Notes: generated by a model from the sequence alone, not told the origin. Counted from the first letter of the stretch, positions 41,746 to 50,215 are shown. The stretch: 64,000 bases of DNA from Streptomyces curacoi (GCF_001513975.1 NZ_KQ947992.1:124001-188000); one strand, 5' to 3'. A program made the numbers and translations.

Positions 41746-42216
41746 TCATTCGGATTGGGTGTGGCCGAAGAGCAGGCGCCGGCGCAGCGTGGCGCGATCC
41801 AGGTAGGCGTCGATCGCTGCTGGTGTGGCGCTGCGGGAGAGCGGGTCCAGGCCCAGGACGAGGGCCACCGGGGTTCCCCGGCCGAGCAGCAAAGTCCAGG
41901 GACGGCCTGAGGGGATGCGTTTGCGGTAAGGGGTGCCGTCGAAACGCAAGGCCACCTCGGTCGGAGTGACTTGACGCAGGCGTGGCCCGATGTCCGGTGG
42001 AGGCGCGGTGGCGGGACCGAGGCGCAGAGCGTCGGCGACGGCGCGCATGCGTTGCTCGATGACGACCGTCGTCTCGTACGTACTGCGGGGTGGTTGAGGC
42101 ACGAGTAGGAGGCAGCGCAGCGTGGCGCCGCTTGGAGTGGTGTCCAGCCACGTGGTGGTGGCGAGAGAGGCGATCAACCCAGCCGTTGGGGTCAAGGACT
42201 CGGCGCTCGCGGGCAT
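41746..42216 (-). CDS. Unknown protein between the RsbW-like and aaRS-like genes
   Basis: A 156-residue protein starting at an ATG that overlaps the stop of the preceding gene (TGATG); an ATG at 42222 is also in frame. The middle has a basic, beta-type appearance (GTPYRKRIPSGRPWTLLLGR) and there is no signal peptide or membrane helix. I recognise no family. Its position inside a tight operon argues for a joint role with the aaRS-like protein, 28 bp downstream. Confidence 0.75.
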   Translation of the reverse strand: MPASAESLTPTAGLIASLATTTWLDTTPSGATLRCLLLVPQPPRSTYETTVVIEQRMRAVADALRLGPATAPPPDIGPRLRQVTPTEVALRFDGTPYRKRIPSGRPWTLLLGRGTPVALVLGLDPLSRSATPAAIDAYLDRATLRRRLLFGHTQSE

Positions 42217-42677
42217 CAGCATGCGGGCACCGCGCGTCGGTGGAAGGCGGCCCAGACGCACGTGCCGGGGCCCTGGCGTTCCTCCACGCCCCAGTGGTCG
42301 GCAACTGCGGACACGAGCAGGAGCCCGCGGCCGTCGTCGGCGGTGTCCCGTGCCTCCCGCTTTTCGGGTCTGCCGTTGCCGCCGTCGTGCACTTCGATGC
42401 GGAGCACGGTGGCGTGCAGTTCGATGCGTACGAGAACCTGTCCGCCCGCAGGTGCCCCGTGCAGGACGGCGTTGGTGGCTAGCTCTGACGTGCACAGCCG
42501 GATGTCGTCTAGGCGTTCGGTCCGGCCCCACTGGGTAAGGGTCTGGGCGACGAAGGAGCGGGCGGCGCTCGGGGTGGTTCGGCGCCGGTCGAAGAGCATC
42601 GTTTCGTGCTCGACGGCGCCGTCGAGAACTTGGGCCTGTGTGAGGGTGTCCGGCTCGTCGGGCAGTGTGCTGGGCAT
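42216..42677 (-). CDS. RsbW-like ATP-binding protein (anti-sigma-type HATPase)
   Basis: A 153-residue HATPase_c_2 protein: N-box LCTSELATNAVLHGAPAGGQ around residues 60-79, and G1/G2 boxes VHDGGNGRPE and DDGRGLLLVSAVADHWG. Hundreds of such short proteins exist in streptomycetes, often encoded beside XRE regulators, as here. The roles range from anti-sigma factor to regulator partner. First gene of the minus-strand cargo operon, starting 105 bp from the divergent XRE gene. Confidence 0.92.
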   Translation of the reverse strand: MPSTLPDEPDTLTQAQVLDGAVEHETMLFDRRRTTPSAARSFVAQTLTQWGRTERLDDIRLCTSELATNAVLHGAPAGGQVLVRIELHATVLRIEVHDGGNGRPEKREARDTADDGRGLLLVSAVADHWGVEERQGPGTCVWAAFHRRAVPAC

Positions 42678-42781
42678 GGCCAACAGCCAACCGCTGTCGC
42701 TCGTTTGGGTCGGGAGCCAGCGTGGGGGCCATACCGGGGGCCACTATGGGGGCCAGAATTCACGTGCTCCAGGGAGAGCGG

Positions 42782-44110
42782 ATGGGCGACACGGGGATCG
42801 GCGCGTTGCTCGCTCGGCTGCGTACCGAGCGCGGTTGGACTCAGCAGCGGGTGGCCGACGAGTACAACGCCCTGGAAGGGCCTGCTGCCAAGACCGGTAA
42901 GGAGATCGGGCGTTACGAGCGTGAGGCGCGTATCCCGGTCCCGTACACCCGCAGACACCTGGCGCAGGTGTTCGGCGTCGACGTCGCACTGCTCGACCGT
43001 GCTGTGCTGGTCAGCAAGAGTCGTTCGGGCAGAGACAGTGCCACAGGGGCCTCGATAGCGCTCTCTGCGGCGCCTTCGCGCTCGGGTGCGGGCGTCGTTT
43101 CGGCGGACGCGGCGGTGTCGGCCGACTTCGCCCGGTTCATCGCGCAGCGCAACGCCGACGAGTTCGTCGTCGAGCAGTTGGAGGCCGATGTCGCCCGACT
43201 CGCCCGTGCCTACGTCAGCCACCCGCTGCTGGAGCTGCATGTCGAGATCAAACGGCTGCGGGACGGGGTGTTCGAGTTACTGCGCGGGCGTCAACGTCCA
43301 CGGCAGACCACCGACTTGTACGTCGCAGCCTCCCGGTTGTGCGGGTTATCCGCACACGTCTGCCTCGACCTGGGCGATTACGACTCCGCGGCCACGCATG
43401 CCCGCACGGCCAGGGCATGCGCGGAGGCGGCCGGGCACGAGGGGATGCTGGCCTGGGTACGGGCAGTGGAGTCCCTGATCGCCTACTGGACCGGGCGGTA
43501 CGAACAAGCAGCGCGGCTGGCGCAGGCTGGCCGTCACCACCGGGCCAGGGGCACCATCGGAGCCCGGCTGGCGAGCCTGGAGGCACGGGCACTGGCCATA
43601 GCCGGAGACCGAACGGGCGCGGTGGCCGCGCTGGCGGACGCCGCACGCTCCCGTGAAGCGGTGCCTGGCCACGACGAGGTGCCGGGCATCTTCGCCTTCC
43701 CGGCCGCCAAGCAGTTCGCGTACGCCGGGACGAGCTACCTGGCCGTGGGCGGGCGGGAGCACGTCCAGCGGGCCATCGCCAGCGCGGACACCGCGATCCG
43801 GCTCTACCGCAGTGCCGAGGACGACGACCAGTCGGTCGGTGACCTGTTCGCTGCCCATGTCGATCTCGCCCGTGGTCATCTGCTCCTGGGCGACCTGGAC
43901 GGCACCGAGGCGGTGATCGCATTCGTCCTCGAATCCCCGCCCGAGCGCATGTCGGCCAGCATCGTGCGCCGACTCACCGCTCTGGGCCGGGAGCTGAGCG
44001 GCCCGCAGTACGGTGGAGCCGCGCAGGCCGCACACCTGCGCGAACGACTCCAGCACACGGCCGTTCTCGCGGCCTCACCCGCCCCTCATCCTCCGGAGCT
44101 GCCGACGTGA
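42782..44110 (+). CDS. XRE-family regulator with TPR-like C-terminal domain
   Basis: A 442-residue protein: HTH at about 5-75 (LLARLRTERGWTQQRVADEY, then KEIGRYEREARIPVPYTRRH) followed by a long helical repeat region (GYDSAATHARTARACAEAAG and similar TPR-type stretches). Such regulators are common in Streptomyces next to RsbW-like genes. It is divergent from the cargo operon and probably controls it. Its stop overlaps the following methyltransferase start (GTGA). Confidence 0.9.
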   Translation: MGDTGIGALLARLRTERGWTQQRVADEYNALEGPAAKTGKEIGRYEREARIPVPYTRRHLAQVFGVDVALLDRAVLVSKSRSGRDSATGASIALSAAPSRSGAGVVSADAAVSADFARFIAQRNADEFVVEQLEADVARLARAYVSHPLLELHVEIKRLRDGVFELLRGRQRPRQTTDLYVAASRLCGLSAHVCLDLGDYDSAATHARTARACAEAAGHEGMLAWVRAVESLIAYWTGRYEQAARLAQAGRHHRARGTIGARLASLEARALAIAGDRTGAVAALADAARSREAVPGHDEVPGIFAFPAAKQFAYAGTSYLAVGGREHVQRAIASADTAIRLYRSAEDDDQSVGDLFAAHVDLARGHLLLGDLDGTEAVIAFVLESPPERMSASIVRRLTALGRELSGPQYGGAAQAAHLRERLQHTAVLAASPAPHPPELPT

Positions 44111-44925
44111 CCGAACTGTCCGCCGCACACGACGCCGCTGTCACCGACCGGAGCCGCCTCGCCGGGAGTGCCTACAGCAGTGACCGGGATCTGGCCGCCC
44201 GTCAGTCGATCTACCAGTGGCAGGTGCCCCGTTACGACCTGCCCGGCATCGTTGCCGAGCAGTTGAGCGGTGTGCGTGGGCGAGTGGTCGATGTCGGCTG
44301 CGGAAATGGCAAGTTCATCCAGCGACTTGGCGACGACCGGCCCGATCTGGCTCTGCTCGGCCTGGACATTGCTCCAGGCATCCTCGCTGGCGTGCCCGGC
44401 CCCGTTGCCGTGGCGGATGCCACTCGACTGCCGCTGGCCACGGCGGGCGTCGACGCCGCCCTGGCCATGCACATGCTCTACCACGTCCCTGACATCCCCC
44501 AGGCAGTGCGAGAACTGTCCCGCGTGGTCACCCATGACGGGCTGGTGATCGCCTCCACAAACAGCGACCGGGACAAGGTCGAACTCGACGACCTGTGGCA
44601 GCAGGCCGCAGGCGACGTCCTCGGCACCGGACGGGGCCCGGCGCGCATCTCGCTCAGCGCCCGCTTCTCCCTGGAGAAGGCTGGGGCCCTCCTGGGGGAG
44701 GAGTTCGGTCGTGTGGAGACGATCGAGCTGCCCGGCACCATCTCGGTCCAGGATCCCAAGCCGGTGATTGCGCACATGGCGTCGTACCGGGCGTGGGCGG
44801 ACCAGCACGATGTGCCGTTCGAGGCCACTATCGAGCGGGCCCGCGCGATCCTCGCCGATCACATTGCCCAGCATGGGACCTTCAAGGTCACTTGCCTCGG
44901 CGGCATCCTCGTCTGCCGTCGCTGA
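44107..44925 (+). CDS. Class I SAM-dependent methyltransferase of the cargo
   Basis: A 272-residue Methyltransf_11 protein with motif I VVDVGCGNGKFIQRLG around residues 58-73, motif II LLGLDIAPGIL and the post-I AMHMLYHVPDIPQAVREL. Small-molecule type rather than RNA type judging by the HVPD/PQAVREL region. Its GTG start overlaps the regulator stop, so it is translated with it. Confidence 0.9.
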   Translation: MTELSAAHDAAVTDRSRLAGSAYSSDRDLAARQSIYQWQVPRYDLPGIVAEQLSGVRGRVVDVGCGNGKFIQRLGDDRPDLALLGLDIAPGILAGVPGPVAVADATRLPLATAGVDAALAMHMLYHVPDIPQAVRELSRVVTHDGLVIASTNSDRDKVELDDLWQQAAGDVLGTGRGPARISLSARFSLEKAGALLGEEFGRVETIELPGTISVQDPKPVIAHMASYRAWADQHDVPFEATIERARAILADHIAQHGTFKVTCLGGILVCRR

Positions 44926-44937
44926 GGGCCGACTCCT

Positions 44938-45410
44938 CTATAGGTGTCGGCTGCGTTCCGTTGGCCGTTCGCTCACCGCCATGGGGGTGGGCTGTGGTGC
45001 GGGTGTGACTGGCGTGGCTGTCCGGGTGCTTCGACTGCGTGCTGCCTGTGTTCGCTTGTTCGGCTGTACGGCGATGCGCCAGTTGAGGATTTCGGTGGGC
45101 TGTTCGGCGGTGTCGAGTTCTCGTTGGGCGGCGACTTCGGCCAAGAGGCGCCGGGGATTGTGGCCGGCGGTCTCGGCGCGGGCGAGAGTTGTGGTCAGGG
45201 CCGACCAGGCCGGGTCGGCGAGGATGCGGTCGGCGTGGTCGGGGAGGGCTGCGCGCAGGTCCTGCTCGAAGCGGCGGACGGTGGCGGCGCGTGGGGCGCG
45301 GCGGGTGAGATCCGCCAGTACCGGCTCGCGGGCCTGCTGGTAACCCGCCTGCAGATGGCGGAAGGCTTCCTCGGCCGCTGTCGCCTGCTGCTCGTGGCCG
45401 CGTTGCTCGG
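44938..45410 (-). pseudogene. C-terminal fragment of a conjugative relaxase/mobilisation protein
   Basis: On the minus strand a frame without a start reads EEAFRHLQAGYQQAREPVLA, then ADRILADPAWSALTTTLARA, then LLAEVAAQRELDTAEQPTEI. These phrases are typical of the C-terminus of actinomycete MobF-type relaxases encoded on plasmids and ICEs. The frame continues to 44938. The 5' part is missing; at about 45410 it abuts the integrase fragment on the other strand. Confidence 0.7.
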
Positions 45411-45972
45411 CCTGAAGGTGTCGGACATCGACTTCAAGGCCGGCGCCATCCGCGTCGAGCGGCAGCGCCTCCAGTCCGGGAAGATCGGCCCGCCGAAGAC
45501 CGCCAAGTCTCGGCGTACGGTCCCGGTCGGCGAGGTCGTCACGGACACGCTCCTCACGCATCTCGCTGCACGCCCCTCCAAGGAGTGGCTGTTCACGATG
45601 GAGGAGGGCGAGCCCCTCAACTACCGCCGCTGGAAGACGGAGTGGAACTGCGCTCGCAGGACGCTCCAATCAGCGGAGAACGAGGCGGCCGACCGCGAGG
45701 GCCGCAAGCCCGTCGAGCTGCCGCACATGGTGACCCACGACCTGCGCCACTTCTACGCCTCCGCCCTCATCGCCGGCGGAGCGAGCGTCAAGCAGGTCCA
45801 GCTGGTCCTCGGCCACGCGTCCGCCGTCATCACGCTGCGGATCTACGCGCACCTCTGGCCGGGGGAAGAAGACCGCACCCGGACCGTCATGGACGCCGTT
45901 CTCGGCGGCCTGCGGACCGGGTGCGGACTGGTAGGCGATGCGACCTGCGTAACCGCAGGTCAGACGGCCTAG
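45409..45972 (+). pseudogene. C-terminal half of a tyrosine site-specific integrase
   Basis: Homology starts at GLKVSDIDFKAGAIRVERQR and continues to the catalytic block HDLRHFYASALIAGG, the GH of LVLGHASAVI, and the nucleophile Tyr in LRIYAHLWPG. The N-terminal arm-binding domain and the first catalytic Arg (GLRxGE) are gone, replaced by relaxase-derived sequence. It lies directly next to attR, as normal for such elements. It cannot excise the element. Confidence 0.88.
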
Positions 45973-45979
45973 CAATAGA

Positions 45980-46375
45980 TCAAGCCTTCTTCGTCTCCCA
46001 GAAGATCTTGTCGATCTGGGCGATGTAGTCCAGCGCCTTCTGGCCGGTGGCCGGGTCGGTGGACGCCTTGGCGGCCGAGAGGGCCTTCAGGGTGTCGTTG
46101 ACCAGCTGGTGCAGCTCCGGGTACTTCTCGAAGTGCGGGGGCTTGAAGTAGTCGCTCCACAGCACGGAGACGTGGTGCTTGGCCAGCTCGGCGCGCTGCT
46201 CCTTGATGACGGTGGCACGCGCCTGGAAGTGCGGGTCGTCGTTGGCGGCCATCTTCTCCTGGACGGCCTTCACCGACTCCGCCTCGATGCGGGCCTGGGC
46301 CGGGTCGTACACACCGCAGGGCAGGTCGCAGTGTGCGCTGACCTTGACCTTGGGGGCAAACAGGCGGGAAAGCAT
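45980..46375 (-). CDS. sodN: Nickel superoxide dismutase SodN
   Basis: A 131-residue precursor with a 14-residue leader (MLSRLFAPKVKVSA) that is removed to expose the nickel hook HCDLPCGVY, where His1, Cys2 and Cys6 bind Ni. The rest is a four-helix bundle that assembles as a hexamer in the cytosol. The last codons come from the integrated element (attR), but the protein sequence ending WETKKA is unchanged. Its original terminator has been moved to 39030. SodX, the divergent protease, processes it. Confidence 0.97.
   Translation of the reverse strand: MLSRLFAPKVKVSAHCDLPCGVYDPAQARIEAESVKAVQEKMAANDDPHFQARATVIKEQRAELAKHHVSVLWSDYFKPPHFEKYPELHQLVNDTLKALSAAKASTDPATGQKALDYIAQIDKIFWETKKA
45984..45998. 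repeat. attR, 15-bp core inside the sodN 3' end
   Basis: GCCTTCTTCGTCTCC, identical to 39102-39116. It overlaps the last codons of the restored sodN gene. Confidence 0.85.
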
Positions 46376-46520
46376 GGAGCATTCCTTCCTCGTGATCGTC
46401 TTCTCAGGTGGGACATTACTCCCTGCAAGACGGGTTTTCGCGAGTGCCCCCATGGGCTTAGGACAAAAGTCCAGGGTCAGACTGAGACTGGTGGAGGACA
46501 GTACCGGGGAGGTGCCGGGG

Positions 46521-46955
46521 ATGCCGGAGTTGTCGCAGGAGACCGAGCGCGGGCGGGCGGGCCGGCCCTTCGGGTGGGCCGAGGTGACCGGGCCGTCGAT
46601 GGTGCCCACGCTGTACCACGGTGACCTGCTCGTGGTGGTGTACCGGGGCCGGGTCAGGCCCGGGGACGTGGTGGTGCTGCGGCATCCGTTCCAGCAGGAC
46701 CTGCTCGTCGTCAAGCGGGCCGCGGAGCGGCGCGAGGGCGGGTGGTGGGTGCTCGGTGACAACGCCTACGCCGGTGGGGACAGCACCGACTACGGGATGG
46801 TGCCGGACGAGCTGATCCTGGGCAAGGTCCGCCTGCGCTACCGGCCGCGCAAGCCGGATCAGCGCTCGCCGTTCGCGCTGGCGCGCTGGGCGCTGTCGGC
46901 CGTACGTCCCGTCTTCGCCGTCCGGTCGGCCTCCAGGCGTTTGCGGGCGCGGTAG
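46521..46955 (+). CDS. sodX: SodX, nickel-SOD maturation peptidase (S26 type)
   Basis: A 144-residue signal-peptidase-like protein: catalytic Ser in GPSMVPTLYHGD (about residues 22-33), Lys in LLVVKRAAERREGGWWVLGD, and GDNAYAGGDSTDYG. It lacks a membrane anchor, fitting cytosolic cleavage of pro-SodN. The ATG at 46521 follows GGGGAGGTGCCGGGG. It is divergent from sodN across 145 bp. Its 3' end overlaps the convergent CGNR gene by 97 bp. Confidence 0.95.
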   Translation: MPELSQETERGRAGRPFGWAEVTGPSMVPTLYHGDLLVVVYRGRVRPGDVVVLRHPFQQDLLVVKRAAERREGGWWVLGDNAYAGGDSTDYGMVPDELILGKVRLRYRPRKPDQRSPFALARWALSAVRPVFAVRSASRRLRAR

Positions 46956-47488
46956 GCGGCGACATTGGCGCGGGTCGCGCAGCGGTCCGAGCAGTAGCGG
47001 CGGGAACGGTTGGTGGAGGTGTCCAGGTAGGCGTTGCGGCACGGGGCCGCCTCGCACAGGCCCAGACGGTCCACGCCGTACTCCGTCAGGTGGAACGCCA
47101 GGCCCATCGCCGCGATCGCCGCGTAGCCCGCGGTCGCGTTCGACGGATGGTCCGCCAGGTGCATGTGCCACAGGGGGCGGCCGTCGTCGTCCCGGAAGTC
47201 GTGGCCGGAGATCTGCGGGCTCACCGGGAACTCCAGGAGGAGCGAGTTCAGCAGGTTCACCGCCAGCGTCTCGTCGCCGCCGTCCGCCGCCTCGAAGACC
47301 GCCCTCAGCCGCGCACGGACCGAGCGGAAGCGGGTGACGTCGGCGTCGGTGGCGCGGCGGGCCGCCTCCTGGCTGACGCCGAACAGGTCACGAACGGCCT
47401 CGACCGAGGTCAGCGAGTCCTTGCCCCGGGCCGGCTCCTCGCTGTTGACGAGTCGTACGGCGTAGTCCGAGTAATAGGCCAGTTCCAC
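46859..47488 (-). CDS. CGNR zinc-finger protein
   Basis: A 209-residue protein with an N-terminal ABATE-like domain (DYAVRLVNSEEPARGKDSL...) and a C-terminal CGNR treble-clef finger (LGLCEAAPCRNAYLDTSTNR, RRYCSDRCATRANVAAYRAR) that likely binds DNA. Such proteins are stress-type transcription regulators. GTG start at 47488 behind AAGGA. The C-terminus runs 97 bp into the convergent sodX. Confidence 0.9.
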   Translation of the reverse strand: MELAYYSDYAVRLVNSEEPARGKDSLTSVEAVRDLFGVSQEAARRATDADVTRFRSVRARLRAVFEAADGGDETLAVNLLNSLLLEFPVSPQISGHDFRDDDGRPLWHMHLADHPSNATAGYAAIAAMGLAFHLTEYGVDRLGLCEAAPCRNAYLDTSTNRSRRYCSDRCATRANVAAYRARKRLEADRTAKTGRTADSAQRASANGER

Positions 47489-47601
47489 TTGTAGTCCTTA
47501 CGGAGGCGTTCTATCGTCGTGGTGCGGTCGGGTAACAGCCGGTCGTGCATCCAGGGTATTACGTGACGGTTATTGCGCGATGTGCGCTGCGGAGGGGCTC
47601 G

Positions 47602-48375
47602 ATGACGGACACGGACACCACCACGACGACCGGCGCCGACTGGGCCGCGTGGCAGGAGAGCTGGGACCGGCAGCAGGAGCTGTACATGCCCGACCGCGAG
47701 GAGCGCTTCAGGATCATGCTGGACATGGTCGAGGCCCTCGTCGGCCCCGCCCCACGGGTGCTCGACCTCGCGTGCGGCACGGGCACCATCACGGCCCGGC
47801 TGCTCGCACGGTTCCCGGACGCCGTCAGCACCGGCGTCGACCTCGACCCCGCGCTTCTCGCCATCGCCGAGGGCACCTTCGCGGGCGACGAGCGGGTCGG
47901 CCTCGTCAGGGCCGACCTCAAGAGCCCCGACTGGCCGGCGAAGCTGCCGTACGACTCGTACGACGCCGTCCTGACCGCCACGGCCCTGCACTGGCTGCAC
48001 CGTGAACCCCTCGCGGCTCTCTACGGTCAGATCGCGGAACTCGTCCGCGACGGCGGTGTCTTCCTGAACGCCGACCACATGATCGACGACTCGACGCCCC
48101 GGATCAACGCGGCCGAGCGAGCCCAGCGCCACGCCCGCATGGATCAGGCCAAGGCGGACGGTGCCCTCGACTGGTCCGAATGGTGGCAGCTGGCCGCCAA
48201 GGACCCGGCCCTGACGGAGCCCACGGCCCAGCGCTTCGAGATCTACGGCGAGCACGCCGACGGCGACATGCCGCCCGTCGAGTGGCACGCGCGCGTGCTG
48301 CGCGAAAAGGGGTTCGGCGAGGCGCGGCCGGTGTGGTGCTCGCCTTCGGACACGCTGCTGCTGGCCCTCAAGTAG
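47602..48375 (+). CDS. Class I SAM-dependent methyltransferase
   Basis: A 257-residue methyltransferase: motif I VLDLACGTGTITARLLARFP around residues 52-71 and VSTGVDLDPALL; a DAVLTATALHWLHREPLAAL block follows. Substrate unknown. ATG at 47602 after GGAGGGGCTCG. A strong bidirectional terminator follows. Confidence 0.9.
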   Translation: MTDTDTTTTTGADWAAWQESWDRQQELYMPDREERFRIMLDMVEALVGPAPRVLDLACGTGTITARLLARFPDAVSTGVDLDPALLAIAEGTFAGDERVGLVRADLKSPDWPAKLPYDSYDAVLTATALHWLHREPLAALYGQIAELVRDGGVFLNADHMIDDSTPRINAAERAQRHARMDQAKADGALDWSEWWQLAAKDPALTEPTAQRFEIYGEHADGDMPPVEWHARVLREKGFGEARPVWCSPSDTLLLALK

Positions 48376-48392
48376 GAGCACCCACACAGGAG

Positions 48393-48427
48393 GAAGGGGC
48401 GGTACGGGAAACCCGTACCGCCCCTTC
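48393..48427. terminator. Bidirectional hairpin terminator
   Basis: GAAGGGGCGGTACGGG (48393-48408), loop AAA, perfect complement at 48412-48427. It is located between the convergent methyltransferase and ABC-transporter genes. Confidence 0.9.
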
Positions 48428-48456
48428 TCGTACGACCGCCAGAGCACCGTCGGCCG

Positions 48457-49218
48457 TCAGAGCACCTTGGACAGGAACGCCTGCGTCCGCTCGTGCTGCG
48501 GGTTGGTCAGGACCTCGCGCGGGTCGCCCGACTCGACGACCACGCCGCCGTCCATGAAGACCAGGCTGTCGCCGACCTCGCGGGCGAAGCCCATCTCGTG
48601 GGTGACGACGACCATCGTCATGCCGGACTCGGCCAGGTCGCGCATGACGTCGAGGACGTCACCGACCAGCTCCGGGTCGAGGGCCGAGGTCGGCTCGTCG
48701 AACAGCATCAGCTTCGGGTCCATCGCCAGCGCCCGGGCGATCGCCACGCGCTGCTGCTGGCCGCCGGACAGCTGCGAGGGGTAGTTGCCGGCCTTGTCGG
48801 CCAGGCCGACGCGGTCGAGCAGCTCCTGCGCGCGCTGCCTGGCCTGGGCCCTGCTCACGCCCTTGACCTGGATCGGCGCCTCCATGACGTTCTCGACGGC
48901 CGTCATGTGCGGGAACAGGTTGAACCGCTGGAACACCATGCCGATGTCCCGGCGCTGGAGCGCGACCTCGCTGTCCTTGAGCTCGTACAGCTTGTCGCCC
49001 TTCTGGCGGTAGCCGACCAGCTCACCGTCGACGTACAGCCGCCCGGCGTTGATCTTCTCCAGGTGGTTGATGCACCGCAGGAACGTGGACTTGCCGGAGC
49101 CGGAGGGGCCGATGAGGCAGAACACCTCGCCGGTCTGCACCTCCAGGTCGATGCCCTTGAGGACCTGGACCGCGCCGAAGGACTTGTGGACACGCTCGGC
49201 CTTCACCATGGCGGTCAT
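48457..49218 (-). CDS. Amino-acid ABC transporter ATP-binding protein
   Basis: A 253-residue ABC ATPase of the polar-amino-acid family (GlnQ/GluA): Walker A GPSGSGKST (37-45), signature LSGGQQQR (150-157), Walker B LMLFDEPTSALDP (170-182), H-loop TH at 206-207. Third gene of an import operon; its ATG overlaps the permease stop (ATGA). Confidence 0.95.
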   Translation of the reverse strand: MTAMVKAERVHKSFGAVQVLKGIDLEVQTGEVFCLIGPSGSGKSTFLRCINHLEKINAGRLYVDGELVGYRQKGDKLYELKDSEVALQRRDIGMVFQRFNLFPHMTAVENVMEAPIQVKGVSRAQARQRAQELLDRVGLADKAGNYPSQLSGGQQQRVAIARALAMDPKLMLFDEPTSALDPELVGDVLDVMRDLAESGMTMVVVTHEMGFAREVGDSLVFMDGGVVVESGDPREVLTNPQHERTQAFLSKVL

Positions 49219-50183
49219 GCCGACACACCTCCCCTTGCGTGGCCCAGGCCGAGCATGTTGGCCTTGATCTTCTGCCACGGCGTCGGCGGCAGCTGACGTA
49301 GCGAGCCACGGGCGTAACGGCGCTCCAGGTAGTACTGGAAGACGCTGAACACACTGGTCATGACCAGGTACCAGATGCACGCCACGAAGAGCATCTCCAT
49401 CACGGCGTACGACGTGGAGCCGATCGTGGAGGTGGCGCGCAGTAGTTCGTTGTACGTCACCGCGTACACCAGCGACGAGGTCTTCAGCATGTTGATGAAC
49501 TCGTTGCCGGTCGGGGGCACGATCACCCGCATCGCCTGGGGGATCACGATGCGGCGCAGGGTCTTGCCGTGGCTCATGCCGAGCGCGTGCGCGGCCTCGG
49601 TCTGGCCCTCGTCGACGGCCATCAGACCGGCGCGGCAGATCTCGGCCATGTACGCGGCCTCGTTCAGACCCAGGCCCAGCAGGGCGGCCATGAACGGGGT
49701 CATGACGTCGACCATCTCGTCCTTGTAGATCGGACCGAGATTGAGCATGGGGAAGATCAGCGCCAGGTTGAACCAGAGCAGGAGCTGGACGTAGACCGGC
49801 GTGCCGCGGAAGAACCAGATGTAGACCCAGGCCACCCAGCTCGTCACCGGGTTCTTGGACAGCCGCATCACGGCCAGGATCACGCCCAGGACCACGCCCA
49901 TGACCATCGCGAGGACGCTGATCAGCAGGGTGCGTCCGGCGCCCGCGAGGACCGTGTCGTCGAACACGTACTCGCCGACGGCGCTCCACTGGATCTTCTC
50001 GGCGGTGGCGAAGGCGTTGACGAGCAGGGCCACCAGAGCCAGCACGATGACACCGCTGACCCAGCGGCCGTAGTGCCGTACCGGAATCGCCTTGATCGCC
50101 TCGGGCGGGAGAGCCCCGCCCTCCTTGGAGAGCGCGGCCGACGGGTTCGCGTCGGCCGGCTCCTTGTCGAACTTGTCAGTCAC
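49215..50183 (-). CDS. Amino-acid ABC transporter permease
   Basis: A 322-residue HisM/GlnP-type permease with a hydrophilic N-terminal 40 residues, five or six helices, and the EAA-type loop EAAHALGMSHGKTLRRIVIP. Only one permease gene is present, so the transporter is likely a homodimer in the membrane. It follows the binding-protein gene by 32 bp. Confidence 0.94.
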   Translation of the reverse strand: MTDKFDKEPADANPSAALSKEGGALPPEAIKAIPVRHYGRWVSGVIVLALVALLVNAFATAEKIQWSAVGEYVFDDTVLAGAGRTLLISVLAMVMGVVLGVILAVMRLSKNPVTSWVAWVYIWFFRGTPVYVQLLLWFNLALIFPMLNLGPIYKDEMVDVMTPFMAALLGLGLNEAAYMAEICRAGLMAVDEGQTEAAHALGMSHGKTLRRIVIPQAMRVIVPPTGNEFINMLKTSSLVYAVTYNELLRATSTIGSTSYAVMEMLFVACIWYLVMTSVFSVFQYYLERRYARGSLRQLPPTPWQKIKANMLGLGHARGGVSA

Positions 50184-50215
50184 TGTGACTGCCCTTCAGT
50201 GCTTACCCGGGACGG

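Larger units (their letters stand above)
39102..45998. mobile_element. Decayed integrative element inserted in the 3' end of sodN
   Basis: About 6.9 kb bounded by 15-bp direct repeats matching the end of sodN. It carries a 5'-truncated tyrosine integrase next to the right repeat and a fragment of a conjugative relaxase, so it is probably the remains of an actinomycete integrative-conjugative element that lost its replication and transfer genes. Six intact cargo genes lie between 40249 and 44925. The left 1.1 kb is gene-poor with lower G+C than the flanks. Integration restored the sodN reading frame (GCT TGA in place of GCC TGA). Confidence 0.85.
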
